From NCBI RefSeq assembly GCF_900099785.1, contig NZ_FNDS01000009.1:207525-271524 (forward strand): a stretch of DNA of 64,000 nt, in the 5' to 3' direction. This document shows positions 1-8,582 of this stretch, piece by piece. Positions within the stretch are counted from its first letter, which is position 1, and every line of letters begins with the position of its first letter. The DNA is from Pseudomonas panipatensis. GTDB taxonomy: Bacteria > Pseudomonadota > Gammaproteobacteria > Pseudomonadales > Pseudomonadaceae. Under the pieces are notes generated by a model that saw nothing but the letters and a program-made list of their open reading frames with translations, did no database searches and had not been told where the DNA came from. Both the position numbers and the translations under genes were made by a program.

Positions 1-505
1 CCAGCGCCGCACCACGCCAGCCAAGCGCCAGCAGCAGGAAGGGTGCGGTGAAGTTGGTCAGGCCGGCACCGACGTTGCCGGCGCCGAAGATGCCCAGCGC
101 CGTGCCCTGGCGGCCGGGCTCGAACCAGGTGGCGGTGTAGGCGGTGCCGACGATGAATCCCCCTCCCGCCAGCCCCACGCCGAGCGCTGCGAGCAGCAGC
201 AGGGCGAAGCTGTTGGCGAAGGTCAGCAAGTAGACGCACAGGGCCGAGGCGAGCATCAGGATGCCGAACACCCAGCGCCCGCCATAGCGGTCGGTCCACA
301 AGCCGAGGAACAGCCGCGAGATGGAGCCGGTGAGCACCGGCGTCGCCATCAGCAGGCCGAGTTGGGTGTCGGACAGGCTGAACTCGTCCTTGATCTGCAG
401 ACCCAGGATCGAGAACAGCGTCCAGACGGCGAAGCAGAGGGTAAGTGCCAGTGTCGAGAGGCCGAGGGCCCGATACTGATCCCGAGCAGCGATGGTTGCA
501 GCCAT
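1..505 (-). CDS. NarK-type nitrate/nitrite MFS transporter, N-terminal part (cut by window edge)
   Basis: The reading frame stays open to the left edge, so only about the first 168 residues are seen. They contain alternating hydrophobic segments and an MFS signature between helices 2 and 3 (LFLGLWTDRYGGR). The stretch TWFEPGRQGTALGIFGAGN matches the signature region of the nitrate/nitrite porter (NNP) branch of the MFS, whose members exchange or import nitrate and nitrite across the inner membrane. The ATG at 505 is 11 bases from GAGG; a GTG six bases further upstream is better spaced and could be the real start. Its neighbour is an orphan high-affinity oxidase subunit, so a low-oxygen or nitrate-linked role is plausible, but no convincing ANR box is visible. 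The family call is good; the exact substrate is not proven. Confidence 0.8.
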   Translation of the reverse strand, partial: MAATIAARDQYRALGLSTLALTLCFAVWTLFSILGLQIKDEFSLSDTQLGLLMATPVLTGSISRLFLGLWTDRYGGRWVFGILMLASALCVYLLTFANSFALLLLAALGVGLAGGGFIVGTAYTATWFEPGRQGTALGIFGAGNVGAGLTNFTAPFLLLALGWRGAAL

Positions 506-918
506 GGACACGAATCCCTCAGTGTCTCAGTTACTTTACCAGCCTGGGCAGGCTCTACCTGATCCGAGTCTTAATACGCTTGAGAGGTTTGCCCGAAGCC
601 GAGTCACGGATAAACGCTGTTCTCATTGTCGTGTAGCTGTATGGCGTAGGTTCTTAGCGTAGACAGCCTGATTGGAACGTGCCAAACGGGAGACTCGCTC
701 GGGGCGGGGTGACAGCGTTGGAGCATCGGATTGGATGCAGCGTCAAGTGATAAGTAGACAGTAGGAATCCGCGTTGATGCGCATGACTGCGATGGAGCAA
801 ATAGCTCAAGGAAATGGCCAGGGAGCATGGCCCGCCTCGGCGGCCAGCTCCCGATCGAAGCCCAGATAGTCTGCCCAAGGCTCCTCTGAAGCCGATTGGC
901 GATGCTTCGTGCTTACAT
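506..918. other. Intergenic stretch without a supported gene
   Basis: This 413-base stretch separates the NarK-type gene from the terminator of the ccoN/ccoQ-like pair. Open frames on both strands here lack Shine-Dalgarno sites and family resemblance. It should hold the promoter of the transporter gene. I looked for TTGAT-N4-ATCAA (ANR/FNR) and saw only imperfect half sites. Confidence 0.5.
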
Positions 919-957
919 AAAAAAGGGCCCTCCCCACGGAACATGAAGGAGGGCCCT
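919..957 (-). terminator. Rho-independent terminator of the ccoN/ccoQ-like pair
   Basis: A GC-rich inverted repeat (GGAGGGCCC pairing with GGGCCCTCC around a 14-base loop) is followed on the minus strand by a run of six T. It lies about 50 bases past the stop of the small CcoQ-like gene. Confidence 0.85.
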
Positions 958-1010
958 GGAAAGTGCCATCGAAGGGCACGCGGGAGTATCCATCCCTGGA
1001 TACGGAAAAC

Positions 1011-1226
1011 TCAGGCGAGCAGGCTTGGTTCGGGGATGCTGTCGTCCAGTGGGTTGACCAGGCGTTCGCATTGCAGGCCGGTGGCGGCGCTCATGCGCCC
1101 GGCGGCTTCGGGATCATCGGCGAAGGGCAGCAGTGAGGCCTGTTCGAGGTCGCGCTCGCTGCTCCGGCCTATGTGCAGGTACAGTCCCAGCGCGAGGGCG
1201 GTCAGGACAAGGAGAGCGAGTGGCAT
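1011..1226 (-). CDS. Small CcoQ-like membrane protein next to orphan CcoN
   Basis: This 71-residue protein starts with a single hydrophobic helix (MPLALLVLTALALGLYLHIG) followed by a polar cytoplasmic tail. That is the architecture of CcoQ/FixQ-type subunits that accompany cbb3 cytochrome oxidases. The ATG is preceded by GAGG with eight-base spacing; a GTG three codons earlier is an alternative. It follows the CcoN-like gene by a few bases, so the two form one transcription unit ending at the terminator. P. aeruginosa has the same arrangement of an orphan CcoN (ccoN4) with a short CcoQ-like gene. Function is inferred from position and topology, since the sequence itself is weakly conserved. 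Confidence 0.6.
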   Translation of the reverse strand: MPLALLVLTALALGLYLHIGRSSERDLEQASLLPFADDPEAAGRMSAATGLQCERLVNPLDDSIPEPSLLA

Positions 1227-1236
1227 GTCGATCACC

Positions 1237-2673
1237 TCAGGCCCGGCCCGGAATGGGCAGTTGGTCTATACGCCGGCCGGCGCGGACGGTGAGCCAGGTA
1301 TTAGCGGCCATCAGGAACATGCCGCTGGCGAACAAACTGCCGCCAATCAGGCGCACAACGTAGCCTGGATGACTGGACTGTAGCGCCTCGACGAAGGAAT
1401 AGGTGAGCGTGCCGTCGGCGTTCACCGCGCGCCACATCAGGCCCTGGGTGATGCCATTGACCCACATCGAGGCGATGTACAGCACGGTGCCGATGGTGGC
1501 GAGCCAGAAGTGCGCGTTGATGAGGCCCACGCTGTGCATCTGCTCGCGTCCGTAAAGCTTGGGAATCATGTGGTACAGCGCGCCGATGGAAATCATCGCG
1601 ACCCAGCCCAGGGCGCCGGCGTGCACGTGGCCAATGGTCCAGTCCGTGTAGTGCGACAGCGAGTTGACGGTCTTGATCGCCATCATCGGGCCTTCGAAGG
1701 TGGACATGCCATAGAAGGCCAGGGACACCACCAGGAAGCGCAGGATCGGATCGGTGCGCAGCTTATGCCAGGCGCCGGAGAGGGTCATCATGCCGTTGAT
1801 CATGCCGCCCCAAGAGGGCGCCAGCAGCACCAGCGACATCACCATGCCCAGGGACTGCGCCCAGTCGGGCAGGGCAGTGTAGTGCAGGTGGTGCGGGCCG
1901 GCCCAGATGTACAGAGTGATGATCGCCCAGAAGTGCACGATGGACAGGCGATAGGAATAGATCGGCCGTTCGGCCTGCTTGGGCACGTAGTAGTACATCA
2001 TCCCGAGGAAGCCCACCGAGAGGATGAAACCGACCACGCTGTGGCCGTACCACCACTGCACCATGGCGTCGGTGGCGCCGGAGTAGATCGGGTACGACTT
2101 CAGCAGGCTGACCGGGCGCGCCAGGTGGTTGACCACGTGGACCATGCCGGTGACCACGATGAAGGCGCCGTAGAACCAGTTGCCGACGTAGATATGCTTC
2201 ACCGTGCGGCGCGCGATGGTGCCGAAGAACAGGTAGGCATAGACGATCCATACGAGGGTGACCCAGAGGGCGATCGGCCACTCCATCTCGGCATATTCCT
2301 TCGAGGTGGTGATACCCAGCGGATAGCTCGCCAGCATGGCGATGATGGTCGCCTGCCAGCCCCAGAACACGAAGTTGGCCAGGCCGTCGGAGATCACCCG
2401 TACCCGGCAGGTGCGCTGGACCACGTAGAAGGAGGTGGCGAACAGCGCGCTGCCGCCGAAGGCGAAGATCACCAGGTTGGTATGCACTGGGCGGATCCGC
2501 CCGAAGCTGGTCCAGGGTAGGCCCAGGTTGAGTTCGGGCCAGACCAGCTGGGCGGCGATGACCACGCCCATGCTCATGCCGAGGATGCCCCAGAACAGGG
2601 TGGTCAGGGTGAAACGGCGGACGATCTCGTAGTTGTAGCTGCCCTGTCTGTCGAGGGAATGCACGCTGTCCAT
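1237..2673 (-). CDS. ccoN4: Orphan cbb3-type cytochrome oxidase catalytic subunit (CcoN)
   Basis: The 478-residue protein has the many membrane helices and haem-copper motifs of CcoN: a low-spin haem histidine in [10 protein letters not shown], a copper/active-site region near [14 protein letters not shown] in [10 protein letters not shown], and late histidines in [13 protein letters not shown]. CcoN is the proton-pumping, oxygen-reducing subunit of cbb3 oxidase in the inner membrane. No ccoO or ccoP is adjacent, so it is an orphan subunit expected to assemble with the CcoO and CcoP of a complete locus elsewhere. I chose the ATG at 2673 because ACGGAG precedes it by seven bases and the length fits the family; an upstream in-frame start would add 27 proline-rich residues. 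The symbol follows the P. aeruginosa orphan with the same small-gene partner and is a resemblance call. Confidence 0.85.
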   Translation of the reverse strand: MDSVHSLDRQGSYNYEIVRRFTLTTLFWGILGMSMGVVIAAQLVWPELNLGLPWTSFGRIRPVHTNLVIFAFGGSALFATSFYVVQRTCRVRVISDGLANFVFWGWQATIIAMLASYPLGITTSKEYAEMEWPIALWVTLVWIVYAYLFFGTIARRTVKHIYVGNWFYGAFIVVTGMVHVVNHLARPVSLLKSYPIYSGATDAMVQWWYGHSVVGFILSVGFLGMMYYYVPKQAERPIYSYRLSIVHFWAIITLYIWAGPHHLHYTALPDWAQSLGMVMSLVLLAPSWGGMINGMMTLSGAWHKLRTDPILRFLVVSLAFYGMSTFEGPMMAIKTVNSLSHYTDWTIGHVHAGALGWVAMISIGALYHMIPKLYGREQMHSVGLINAHFWLATIGTVLYIASMWVNGITQGLMWRAVNADGTLTYSFVEALQSSHPGYVVRLIGGSLFASGMFLMAANTWLTVRAGRRIDQLPIPGRA

Positions 2674-2964
2674 CTGGGCTCCGTGTACGGCGAAAGGCTG
2701 ACGGCTCCCTGCCGCTACCGAAGGGGGCGGCAGCGGTGGCGGAAGACCGGCCATGGCCGCCGCCCGGGGAGCTCGAGCAGTCTGCAGGGCCCCGAAAGAT
2801 GCAACAAACTAATAATAATGAATGATGACTAAACTTATTTTGATATTAAGACCTTTCATCCCGCCCGAGCGCCGGTGGCGGCCCAGCGGCAGCGGCGGGC
2901 GCCGGGTATACCGCAGCAGGGGCGAGTCAGGGGGGGGGTATTTGTTTTATTGCACTAATATGCC

Positions 2965-2981
2965 ATTAAATTTCATTTAAT
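2965..2981. promoter_or_regulatory. AT-rich inverted repeat upstream of the nitronate monooxygenase gene
   Basis: ATTAAAT and ATTTAAT are separated by TTC, a perfect 7-3-7 palindrome about 70 bases before the start codon. It sits in the divergent region between the oxidase and monooxygenase genes, which also has a run of nine G upstream. It may be an operator; nothing identifies the regulator. Confidence 0.35.
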
Positions 2982-3048
2982 TTCAGTTATCCGCCACGGC
3001 TAGTATTGCCCTGACGCCGCTCTACCCAGCGGCTTGCGGAGTACCGCC

Positions 3049-4437
3049 ATGCCTCATCCTGCCCTGCATACGCCCCTCGTTGACCTGCTTGGTTGCGATT
3101 TGCCGATCATCTGCGCCGGCATGGGAGGGGTGGCACGCCACGAGCTGGCCGCTGCGGTTGGCAATGCCGGCGGCTTCGGTTGCCTGGGCATGGTGCGCGA
3201 ACCGGTCGAGCTGATACGCCGGGAAGTGGAAGCGTACCGTGCCCTCAGCGAAAGGCCGTTCGCCGTGAACCTGATCCCCGCGGCCACGCCGCCGGAGCTT
3301 CTTGCCGCGCAGGTCGAGGCCTGCCTCGCACTGCAAGTTCCAGCCATGGCTCTGTTCTGGGATGTCCAGCCGGCGCTCGTCCGGCGGCTGAAGGAGGCTG
3401 GCGTGCTGGTCTTGCACCAGGTCGGCCGGCGCAGCCAGGCCGAGGCTGCCCTGCGCGCCGGCGTCGACGTGCTGATCGCCCAGGGCGTCGAGGCCGGCGG
3501 TCACGTATGGGGCGAGGTTTCCACCTTGGCCCTGGTGCCGGAGCTGGTAGCGCTCGGCGAAGTCCCGGTGGTGGCCTGCGGCGGCATCGCCAGCGGCGCC
3601 GCGATGGTGGCGGCGCTGGCCCTCGGCGCCCAGGGCGTGGCCTGCGGTTCGGCCTTTCTCGCTACCCGCGAGTCCTATGCCCACGACTACCACAAGCAGC
3701 GCCTGGTGGAGGCAACCGCCGACGAGACCCTGCTTACCGAGGCCTTCTTCCGCAACTGGCCGATGCCGGCGCCGGTGCGTGTGCTGCCCAACGCCGTCAC
3801 CCACGGCGAGTACGCCGAATTGCACGCACGTCGCGAAACGCCGGTCATCGGCAAGCAGGACGGCGGGCCCATCTACCTATTCTCTACCGACTCGCCGCTG
3901 CGTGACGCCGAGGGCCGCCTGGAAGACATGCCGATCTACGCCGGGCAGTCCTGCGCGCAGCTGCGCGACATCCCCGCGGCCGCGCAACGCGTTGCGCAGC
4001 TGGTGGAGGAGGTCGAAGCCTGCCTGGTCCGCCTGCAGGGTGCTCCCGAGGACGAGACCGGTCTGATTGACTGGCTTCAACAACTGATGTGCGCCGAACG
4101 CGCCGGAGCCCGGTTGATGCTCGACAGCGCGCGGCAGACCGACGATCCGCAATTGCTGCGCCACCTGGACGAGCTGCACCGCGGTGAGGCGCAAAGCTGC
4201 CGGCTCCTGCGCGCCAGCCTGCAGCGACTGGGCGCCGAGCCCAGCCGCGAGATCGGCGACTTCCATGCGAGGGCCATGGCCATCGACGATCTGCATGAAC
4301 GCCTGCGCTTCATCGCCCGAGGCCAGCGATGGGTCGCCCGGCGGATCGTCGAACGCCTGCCGCACATCCGCCAGGCCTGGCTACGCAAGGAGCTGCGGGC
4401 GGTCCTGCGCCTGCACCGCGACGAAGACGCCGTCTGA
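3049..4437 (+). CDS. Nitronate monooxygenase family protein with fused C-terminal helical domain
   Basis: Residues 1 to about 330 form a TIM-barrel flavoprotein of the nitronate monooxygenase (2-nitropropane dioxygenase) family. Visible marks are PIICAGMGGVARHELAAAVGNAGG at the N-terminus, GVEAGGHVW in the middle and VVACGGIASGAAMVAAL plus GAQGVACGSAFLAT in the FMN phosphate-binding part. The family oxidises alkyl nitronates using FMN and oxygen. The last roughly 130 residues are a separate all-helical segment rich in Glu, Arg and Leu with ferritin-like spacing (ERAG, ELHRGEAQS, DLHERLRF), an extension absent from classical members of about 330-360 residues. The ATG is preceded by GGAG with seven-base spacing. 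The cfa gene follows after 34 bases, probably in the same operon. Confidence 0.8.
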   Translation: MPHPALHTPLVDLLGCDLPIICAGMGGVARHELAAAVGNAGGFGCLGMVREPVELIRREVEAYRALSERPFAVNLIPAATPPELLAAQVEACLALQVPAMALFWDVQPALVRRLKEAGVLVLHQVGRRSQAEAALRAGVDVLIAQGVEAGGHVWGEVSTLALVPELVALGEVPVVACGGIASGAAMVAALALGAQGVACGSAFLATRESYAHDYHKQRLVEATADETLLTEAFFRNWPMPAPVRVLPNAVTHGEYAELHARRETPVIGKQDGGPIYLFSTDSPLRDAEGRLEDMPIYAGQSCAQLRDIPAAAQRVAQLVEEVEACLVRLQGAPEDETGLIDWLQQLMCAERAGARLMLDSARQTDDPQLLRHLDELHRGEAQSCRLLRASLQRLGAEPSREIGDFHARAMAIDDLHERLRFIARGQRWVARRIVERLPHIRQAWLRKELRAVLRLHRDEDAV

Positions 4438-4471
4438 GCACGCTGAACTCGAAAACGACAAGGGAAACACC

Positions 4472-5629
4472 ATGCCTTCCGAGCTTTCCAACGCCAGCCC
4501 GTCGACCGAGGCTGCTCCCGATCGCGCCCAGCGTTTCGCCCGGGCGCTGCTCGAAGAGGCCGGTCTGGGCCTCGACGCACAACATCCCTGGGACATGCGT
4601 CTGCATAGTCCGGACGCCATCCGACGCGCACTGGCCCAGGGCAACCTCGGTCTGGGCGAGTCCTACATGGACGGCGAATGGGACTGCGAGGAACTCGACG
4701 AATTCTTCGCCCGCCTGCTGCGCTCCGGGGTGGTCGACCGGGTCAGCCCGGTGGCGCTGCTCTTCCATGCGCTGCAGGCGCACCTGCTCAACCGGCAGAC
4801 GGCGCGGCGCGCCTGGGCCGTGGGCGAGCGCCACTACGACTTGGGCAACGACTTCTACGCAGACATGCTCGACCCACGCATGACCTACACCTGCGGCTAC
4901 TGGAAGGACGCGAGCAACCTGGCCGAGGCCCAGGAGGCCAAGCTCGACCTGGTCTGCCGCAAGCTCGACCTGCGCCCAGGCATGCGCGTGCTGGACATCG
5001 GCTGCGGCTGGGGCAGCTTCATGGCGTTCGCCGCCAAGCGCTACGGCGTGCAATGCGTCGGCGTGACCATTTCCCGCGAGCAATGCGAATGGGCACGCCA
5101 GCGCTACGCCGGGTTGCCGCTGGAGTTCCGCCTGCAGGACTACCGCGAGCTCGACGAACGATTCGAGCGCATCGTCAGTATCGGCATGTTCGAACACGTC
5201 GGGCGCAAGAACCACCGCACCTTCATGCAGACGCTGGCCCGTTGCCTGGACGACGACGGGCTTTGCTTGCTGCACACCATTGGCAAGAACCGTCGGCGCA
5301 GTGTGCCGGACCCCTGGATTGACAAATACATCTTCCCCAACGGCGATCTGCCTTCCATCGGTCAGATCGGCGATGCGCTCGATGGTTTGCTGGTGGTCGA
5401 GGACCTGCACAACTTCGGCGCCGACTACGACCGCACTCTGATGGCTTGGTACGCCAACTTCGAGGCGCACTGGCCGCGTTTTGCAGAGGAGTTGGGCGAG
5501 CGTTTCCGGAGGATGTGGCGCTACTACCTGCTGTCCTGCGCCGGAGCCTTCCGGGCGCGGGACATCCAGCTCTGGCAGTGGGTGATGTCGCGGCGCGGCG
5601 TGCCGGGCGGCTACCGGCGGGTGAGCTAA
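4472..5629 (+). CDS. Cyclopropane-fatty-acyl-phospholipid synthase
   Basis: The 385-residue protein has an N-terminal lipid-binding segment and a SAM-dependent methyltransferase fold. The SAM loop VLDIGCGWGSFMAFAAKRYG, the segment HYDLGNDFY and the motif FEHVGRKN are characteristic of Cfa, which adds a methylene bridge to cis double bonds of membrane phospholipid acyl chains. The C-terminus includes the family motif WYANFEAHWP. The ATG lies after AAGGGAA. It follows the monooxygenase gene closely and likely shares its transcript. Pseudomonads carry more than one Cfa paralogue, so I give no numbered symbol. The role in membrane adaptation is family knowledge. Confidence 0.9.
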   Translation: MPSELSNASPSTEAAPDRAQRFARALLEEAGLGLDAQHPWDMRLHSPDAIRRALAQGNLGLGESYMDGEWDCEELDEFFARLLRSGVVDRVSPVALLFHALQAHLLNRQTARRAWAVGERHYDLGNDFYADMLDPRMTYTCGYWKDASNLAEAQEAKLDLVCRKLDLRPGMRVLDIGCGWGSFMAFAAKRYGVQCVGVTISREQCEWARQRYAGLPLEFRLQDYRELDERFERIVSIGMFEHVGRKNHRTFMQTLARCLDDDGLCLLHTIGKNRRRSVPDPWIDKYIFPNGDLPSIGQIGDALDGLLVVEDLHNFGADYDRTLMAWYANFEAHWPRFAEELGERFRRMWRYYLLSCAGAFRARDIQLWQWVMSRRGVPGGYRRVS

Positions 5630-5726
5630 CCGGCGTAGCCGGACGCTCGTCCAGAGTTCGCTCCGGGCGGGCGATCCGCAACGCTGGTATAGAATTGCGC
5701 CTCCGCTTTCCGGCCCGCACCGACCT

Positions 5727-6587
5727 ATGGACATCGACCTTACCCGCACCTTCCTGGAGATCGCCCGTCATGGCAGCTTCGTCGCCGCGGCCGAGCGCCT
5801 GCACGTCACCCAGACCGCTATTACCGCGCGCATCCAGAAGCTGGAGGGCCACCTCAACTGCAAGCTGTTTGTACGCAATCGCGCCGGCGCGCGCCTCACC
5901 GCCGATGGCGAGGCGTTCATCCTCTATGCCAACCAGATGCTGCAGACCTGGGAAGCGGCGCAGCGCGACCTGCCGCTGCCCGACGGCTTGCACAACGTGC
6001 TGCATATCGGCGGCGAGGTCAGCCTGTGCAACCCGCTGATGCTGCGCTGGGTCAGTCGCATCCGCACGACCATCGTCGACTACGCGGTGCAGGCCGAGAT
6101 CGGCAGCGGCGAGACCCTGCTGCGGCAGCTGGAACTCGGCGTGCTCGACGCCGCGCTGGTCTACCAGCCGAACTACTGGCCCGGCATGCAGGTGGAGCAG
6201 CTGCTGGAGGAGAAACTGATCCTAGTGCGCGCCAGGACCGCCGAGCCCTACGTCTACATCGACTGGGGCGAGGGCTTCCGCCAGCGGCACGACAGCGCCT
6301 TGCCCGACAAGGCCAAGGCCGCTGTCTCCTTCAATCTCGGGCCACTGGCCCTGCAGTACATCCTGGAGAACGGCGGCTCGGGATACTTCCGCACGCGCGT
6401 GGTGCAGAGCTACCTGGCCAAGGGCGTCCTGCGGCGGGTGCAGCGTGCCCCTGAGTTCAGCTACCCAACCTACCTCGTCTACTCCCGCGAACGCGATTCT
6501 GTGGCATTGCAGCAGGCGTTCGCGTTGCTGCGAGAGTTGGTTCGTGAGGATCCGGACTGGTCGCAGCGCTGGGACCCGATGATATAG
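5727..6587 (+). CDS. LysR-family transcriptional regulator
   Basis: Residues 1-60 form the typical LysR winged helix (FLEIARHGSFVAAAERLHVTQTAITARIQKLE), followed by a periplasmic-binding-protein-like effector domain; 286 residues is normal for the family. It is read in the same direction as cfa, 97 bases downstream, with no terminator visible between them, so it may regulate the neighbouring operon or a distant target. The effector is unknown. The segment after residue 90 (GGEVSLCNPLMLRWVSRI) matches the usual start of the inducer-binding domain. No LysR box (T-N11-A) could be assigned with confidence. Confidence 0.85.
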   Translation: MDIDLTRTFLEIARHGSFVAAAERLHVTQTAITARIQKLEGHLNCKLFVRNRAGARLTADGEAFILYANQMLQTWEAAQRDLPLPDGLHNVLHIGGEVSLCNPLMLRWVSRIRTTIVDYAVQAEIGSGETLLRQLELGVLDAALVYQPNYWPGMQVEQLLEEKLILVRARTAEPYVYIDWGEGFRQRHDSALPDKAKAAVSFNLGPLALQYILENGGSGYFRTRVVQSYLAKGVLRRVQRAPEFSYPTYLVYSRERDSVALQQAFALLRELVREDPDWSQRWDPMI

Positions 6588-6701
6588 AGCCCATTGGGCC
6601 AATGCGTGCTGCACCTCGTTGGGTGGGTGTTGAGCCGCCGACGCCCATGGCCCCATGCTTCGCAATAGCCTGAGTAACCTTTTCGGATGACTGTCCCAGG
6701 T

Positions 6702-6738
6702 TGATTGGGATTCGGTTGCTAAGGACTAATCATGGTAC
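6702..6738. repeat. Degenerate copy of the 35-bp palindromic repeat
   Basis: The loop TTGCTAA and the right arm (GACTAATCATGGTAC) resemble the perfect copies at 8583 and 55714, but the left arm has decayed. It lies between the convergent LysR and lipoprotein genes. Confidence 0.5.
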
Positions 6739-6868
6739 TGATCGGCAGCTATTGGCCGATTGCTGCCTGTCGGCAGGGCCTGCTTCTGACCGGAGGCGGA
6801 CCAGGAGGCGTTGTTATCCAACGCTTCCTGATCATCGGGGGAACTCAACGCCAGCGACTCCACCCGCC

Positions 6869-6899
6869 AAAAAAGCAAAGGGGCCACGAGGGCCCCTTC
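6869..6899 (-). terminator. Rho-independent terminator of the lipoprotein gene
   Basis: On the minus strand an inverted repeat (GGGGCC with GGCCCC around a short loop) is followed by TTTGCTTTTTT. It sits just past the stop codon of the lipoprotein gene. The rest of the stretch from 6588 to 6868 holds only the degenerate palindrome and no supported gene. Confidence 0.8.
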
Positions 6900-6914
6900 A
6901 GCAGTTAGATTCGA

Positions 6915-7388
6915 TTAGCGCAGAGCGCTCTGCTCGGCACTGGAGACCCGCTTGATCGGGAACTGATTCTGGCGTTTGCAGGACACTGCCTGGAGCGTAT
7001 TGGCGTCGGCCATGTTGCCCTCGATAGGACCCATCATGAAGTCTTCTCGGCTACGCTGGATCAGCTGTTTCGGCTTGAGTACCACGTGACCGCCGATGTT
7101 CGAGCCTACCACGGTGTACTTTAGGTACTGCGGTTGGCCAGCGTAGATCAAATGGTTCTCAACGACACCATTCACGGCGCCCGGCAGATTGCCGTCCTGC
7201 AGAGTTATGGTTATCGACTGCTTGCTCATCTGCAGCTGCGGGCAGATGAAATCGCCTTTCCAAACGCCTGCCATGGGCTTCTGTCCCATATCGAGACCCA
7301 GCGGAGCGCCTGCGCAACCTGTTAGAAGCAGCGATGCGGCGCCGGTGATGAGAAGGCTCTTGAGTGCGTAAATTCTTTTCAGACTCAC
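6915..7388 (-). CDS. Putative outer-membrane lipoprotein, unknown function
   Basis: The protein opens with a basic N-region and hydrophobic helix ending in the lipobox LLTGC (cysteine about residue 25), so it should be lipidated and exported. The mature part, about 130 residues, has beta-rich features (GVWKGDFICPQLQMSKQSITITLQDGNLPG) and contains two further cysteines. That pattern suggests a small lipid-anchored beta-sandwich, but I recognise no family. The GTG start is supported by AAGGA with eight-base spacing. It is followed by its own terminator and preceded by a membrane protein gene on the same strand. Lower GC than the surroundings suggests acquired DNA. Confidence 0.65.
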   Translation of the reverse strand: MSLKRIYALKSLLITGAASLLLTGCAGAPLGLDMGQKPMAGVWKGDFICPQLQMSKQSITITLQDGNLPGAVNGVVENHLIYAGQPQYLKYTVVGSNIGGHVVLKPKQLIQRSREDFMMGPIEGNMADANTLQAVSCKRQNQFPIKRVSSAEQSALR

Positions 7389-7457
7389 TTATTGCATCCT
7401 TGTTTTTGCAACCAATAACTGCCTGTGGTTGGATTTTTTCTTAGTAAAAGCTCGGCT

Positions 7458-8021
7458 CTAGCTGTTCATCCAGTTATCGGGCGAATTTCGCTTTGGACTT
7501 GAAAATAGAGGCTCAACTTCTTGTGTGAAGTTGTCTATGTTTCCCTGCTGCCAGTTTTCGGGAGTGGAGATTTTGGCAAGGGCTTTTCCGCCTCGAAAAA
7601 TAAAGAATACGGCGGTAATTATCCAAATCCAGAAAGATGCGGAGTCTTGGTTCCTATGTCCGACCAGAGCAGGCAAGAAAAAGTAAGTGGCGGCCCATGC
7701 AATTGAGGCGTTTAGGATGCTGCCGAGTAGCACGCCGAGGCCATCTTTCGCTTGAGACTTTGGTTTGTGAATCTCACCAGCCTCATTCTGTACGGAAATG
7801 ATCATTATCGGATCTTTCTTCTTCGCCACTACAAACCAGACGCGATGCTCTTTTCCATTGCCCGCACCTTGGAAGTAGTTGTACATCTCTGAACTGAACA
7901 TGACCTTTGGGGCAGATCTTCCGTTGATCTTCGCACTTGCTGTCACTGTATTTGTTTGAAATGGGGTCTGTGGTTTGCCAATGCCCGTTATGACGCAGTT
8001 GCTATAAAAGTATTTGGCCAC
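7458..8021 (-). CDS. Two-helix membrane protein, unknown function
   Basis: The first 100 residues are soluble and beta-rich, with a segment VWFVVAKKKDPIMIISV. Two hydrophobic helices follow (VLLGSILNASIAWAATYFFLPALVG and FWIWIITAVFFIFRGG) and then a short polar tail. GTG is the likely start because AAGGAAGATAAC directly precedes it. No family is recognised. Its base composition and codon use are poorer in GC than the chromosomal neighbours. It lies within the patch bracketed by palindromic repeats, upstream of the lipoprotein gene, and may be co-transcribed with it. Confidence 0.6.
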   Translation of the reverse strand: MAKYFYSNCVITGIGKPQTPFQTNTVTASAKINGRSAPKVMFSSEMYNYFQGAGNGKEHRVWFVVAKKKDPIMIISVQNEAGEIHKPKSQAKDGLGVLLGSILNASIAWAATYFFLPALVGHRNQDSASFWIWIITAVFFIFRGGKALAKISTPENWQQGNIDNFTQEVEPLFSSPKRNSPDNWMNS

Positions 8022-8187
8022 GTTATCTTCCTTTTAGGTTTATTCGCCTACCAAGGCTGGGCTCATGCAGCTGGAAACGGCTGGTTTGAGTGGGTCCAAA
8101 CGCCATTGGCAACATCGGCTTTCCCGTAAGCGCAGCAGGTAGGACGCCTGCATGGCGTGTGCTTGTGGCAAAGCGCTACCACGTAAA

Positions 8188-8221
8188 ATATCCGAAAATC
8201 AGATATTTGAAAATCAGATAT
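8188..8221. promoter_or_regulatory. Tandem palindromic operators of the XRE gene
   Basis: Two overlapping inverted repeats occur 15 bases apart. The first is ATATCCG-AAAAT-CAGATAT and the second ATATTTG-AAAAT-CAGATAT. The second ends in CAGATATAG, where TATAGG could serve as the -10 element. They lie 34 bases before the XRE start codon, as expected for autorepression. The same 7-5-7 palindrome occurs upstream of the HipA gene at 61366. Confidence 0.7.
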
Positions 8222-8254
8222 AGGTTGCTGGGCTGACCCTCAAAGGCCGGCCCT

Positions 8255-8503
8255 ATGACGAAAGCGATTTACCGGGAGGAGTACGGCGTCTTCCTCGCTG
8301 TCCTGAAGCGACGCCGCCTAGAGGCGGGCCTTACGCAGGAGACTTGCTCGACTGCCTTGGGCCGACCGCAGTCTTTTATGAGCGATGTTGAGCGGGGTGT
8401 CCGTCGGCTGGACATCATCCAAATTCGGGATCTGTGCAAGGTAATGGGCTGCGATCTACCCGAGCTAATAGCCGAGTTCGAATCCGAGCTTCGTAGGGGC
8501 TGA
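8255..8503 (+). CDS. Small XRE-family helix-turn-helix regulator (HipB-like)
   Basis: This 82-residue protein is almost entirely a five-helix XRE DNA-binding domain: FLAVLKRRRLEAGLTQETCSTALGR, then the recognition region PQSFMSDVERGVRRLDIIQI and a last helix ending DLPELIAEFESEL. HipB-type antitoxins and small phage-like repressors have this size. AAGG precedes the ATG by eight bases. Two tandem operator palindromes are directly upstream, which suggests autoregulation. No toxin gene follows; the next gene is convergent. The operator is shared with the orphan hipA gene some 53 kb away, so it might be the missing partner, but this is inference from DNA motifs only. Confidence 0.75.
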   Translation: MTKAIYREEYGVFLAVLKRRRLEAGLTQETCSTALGRPQSFMSDVERGVRRLDIIQIRDLCKVMGCDLPELIAEFESELRRG

Positions 8504-8582
8504 GGTTACCCAGCGCACTGGGTTGAGGTAGCTCTGGCGAGTCACGCAGTGTTTTGCCGCTCGAGCGCCGACCGGAGCAAAG

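Noticed and set aside
1510..2520. Long plus-strand reading frame of 336 codons opposite ccoN
   Set aside because: It is the high-GC complement of the CcoN gene, His/Gly/Arg-rich with no family and no ribosome site.
2755..2880. ANR/FNR box upstream of ccoN
   Set aside because: Only a TTGAT-type half site (TTGATATTAAGACC) is present; the second half does not match ATCAA.
4310..5749. Long minus-strand frame of 479 codons opposite cfa
   Set aside because: It mirrors the codon structure of the clearly recognised Cfa gene and has no domain of its own.
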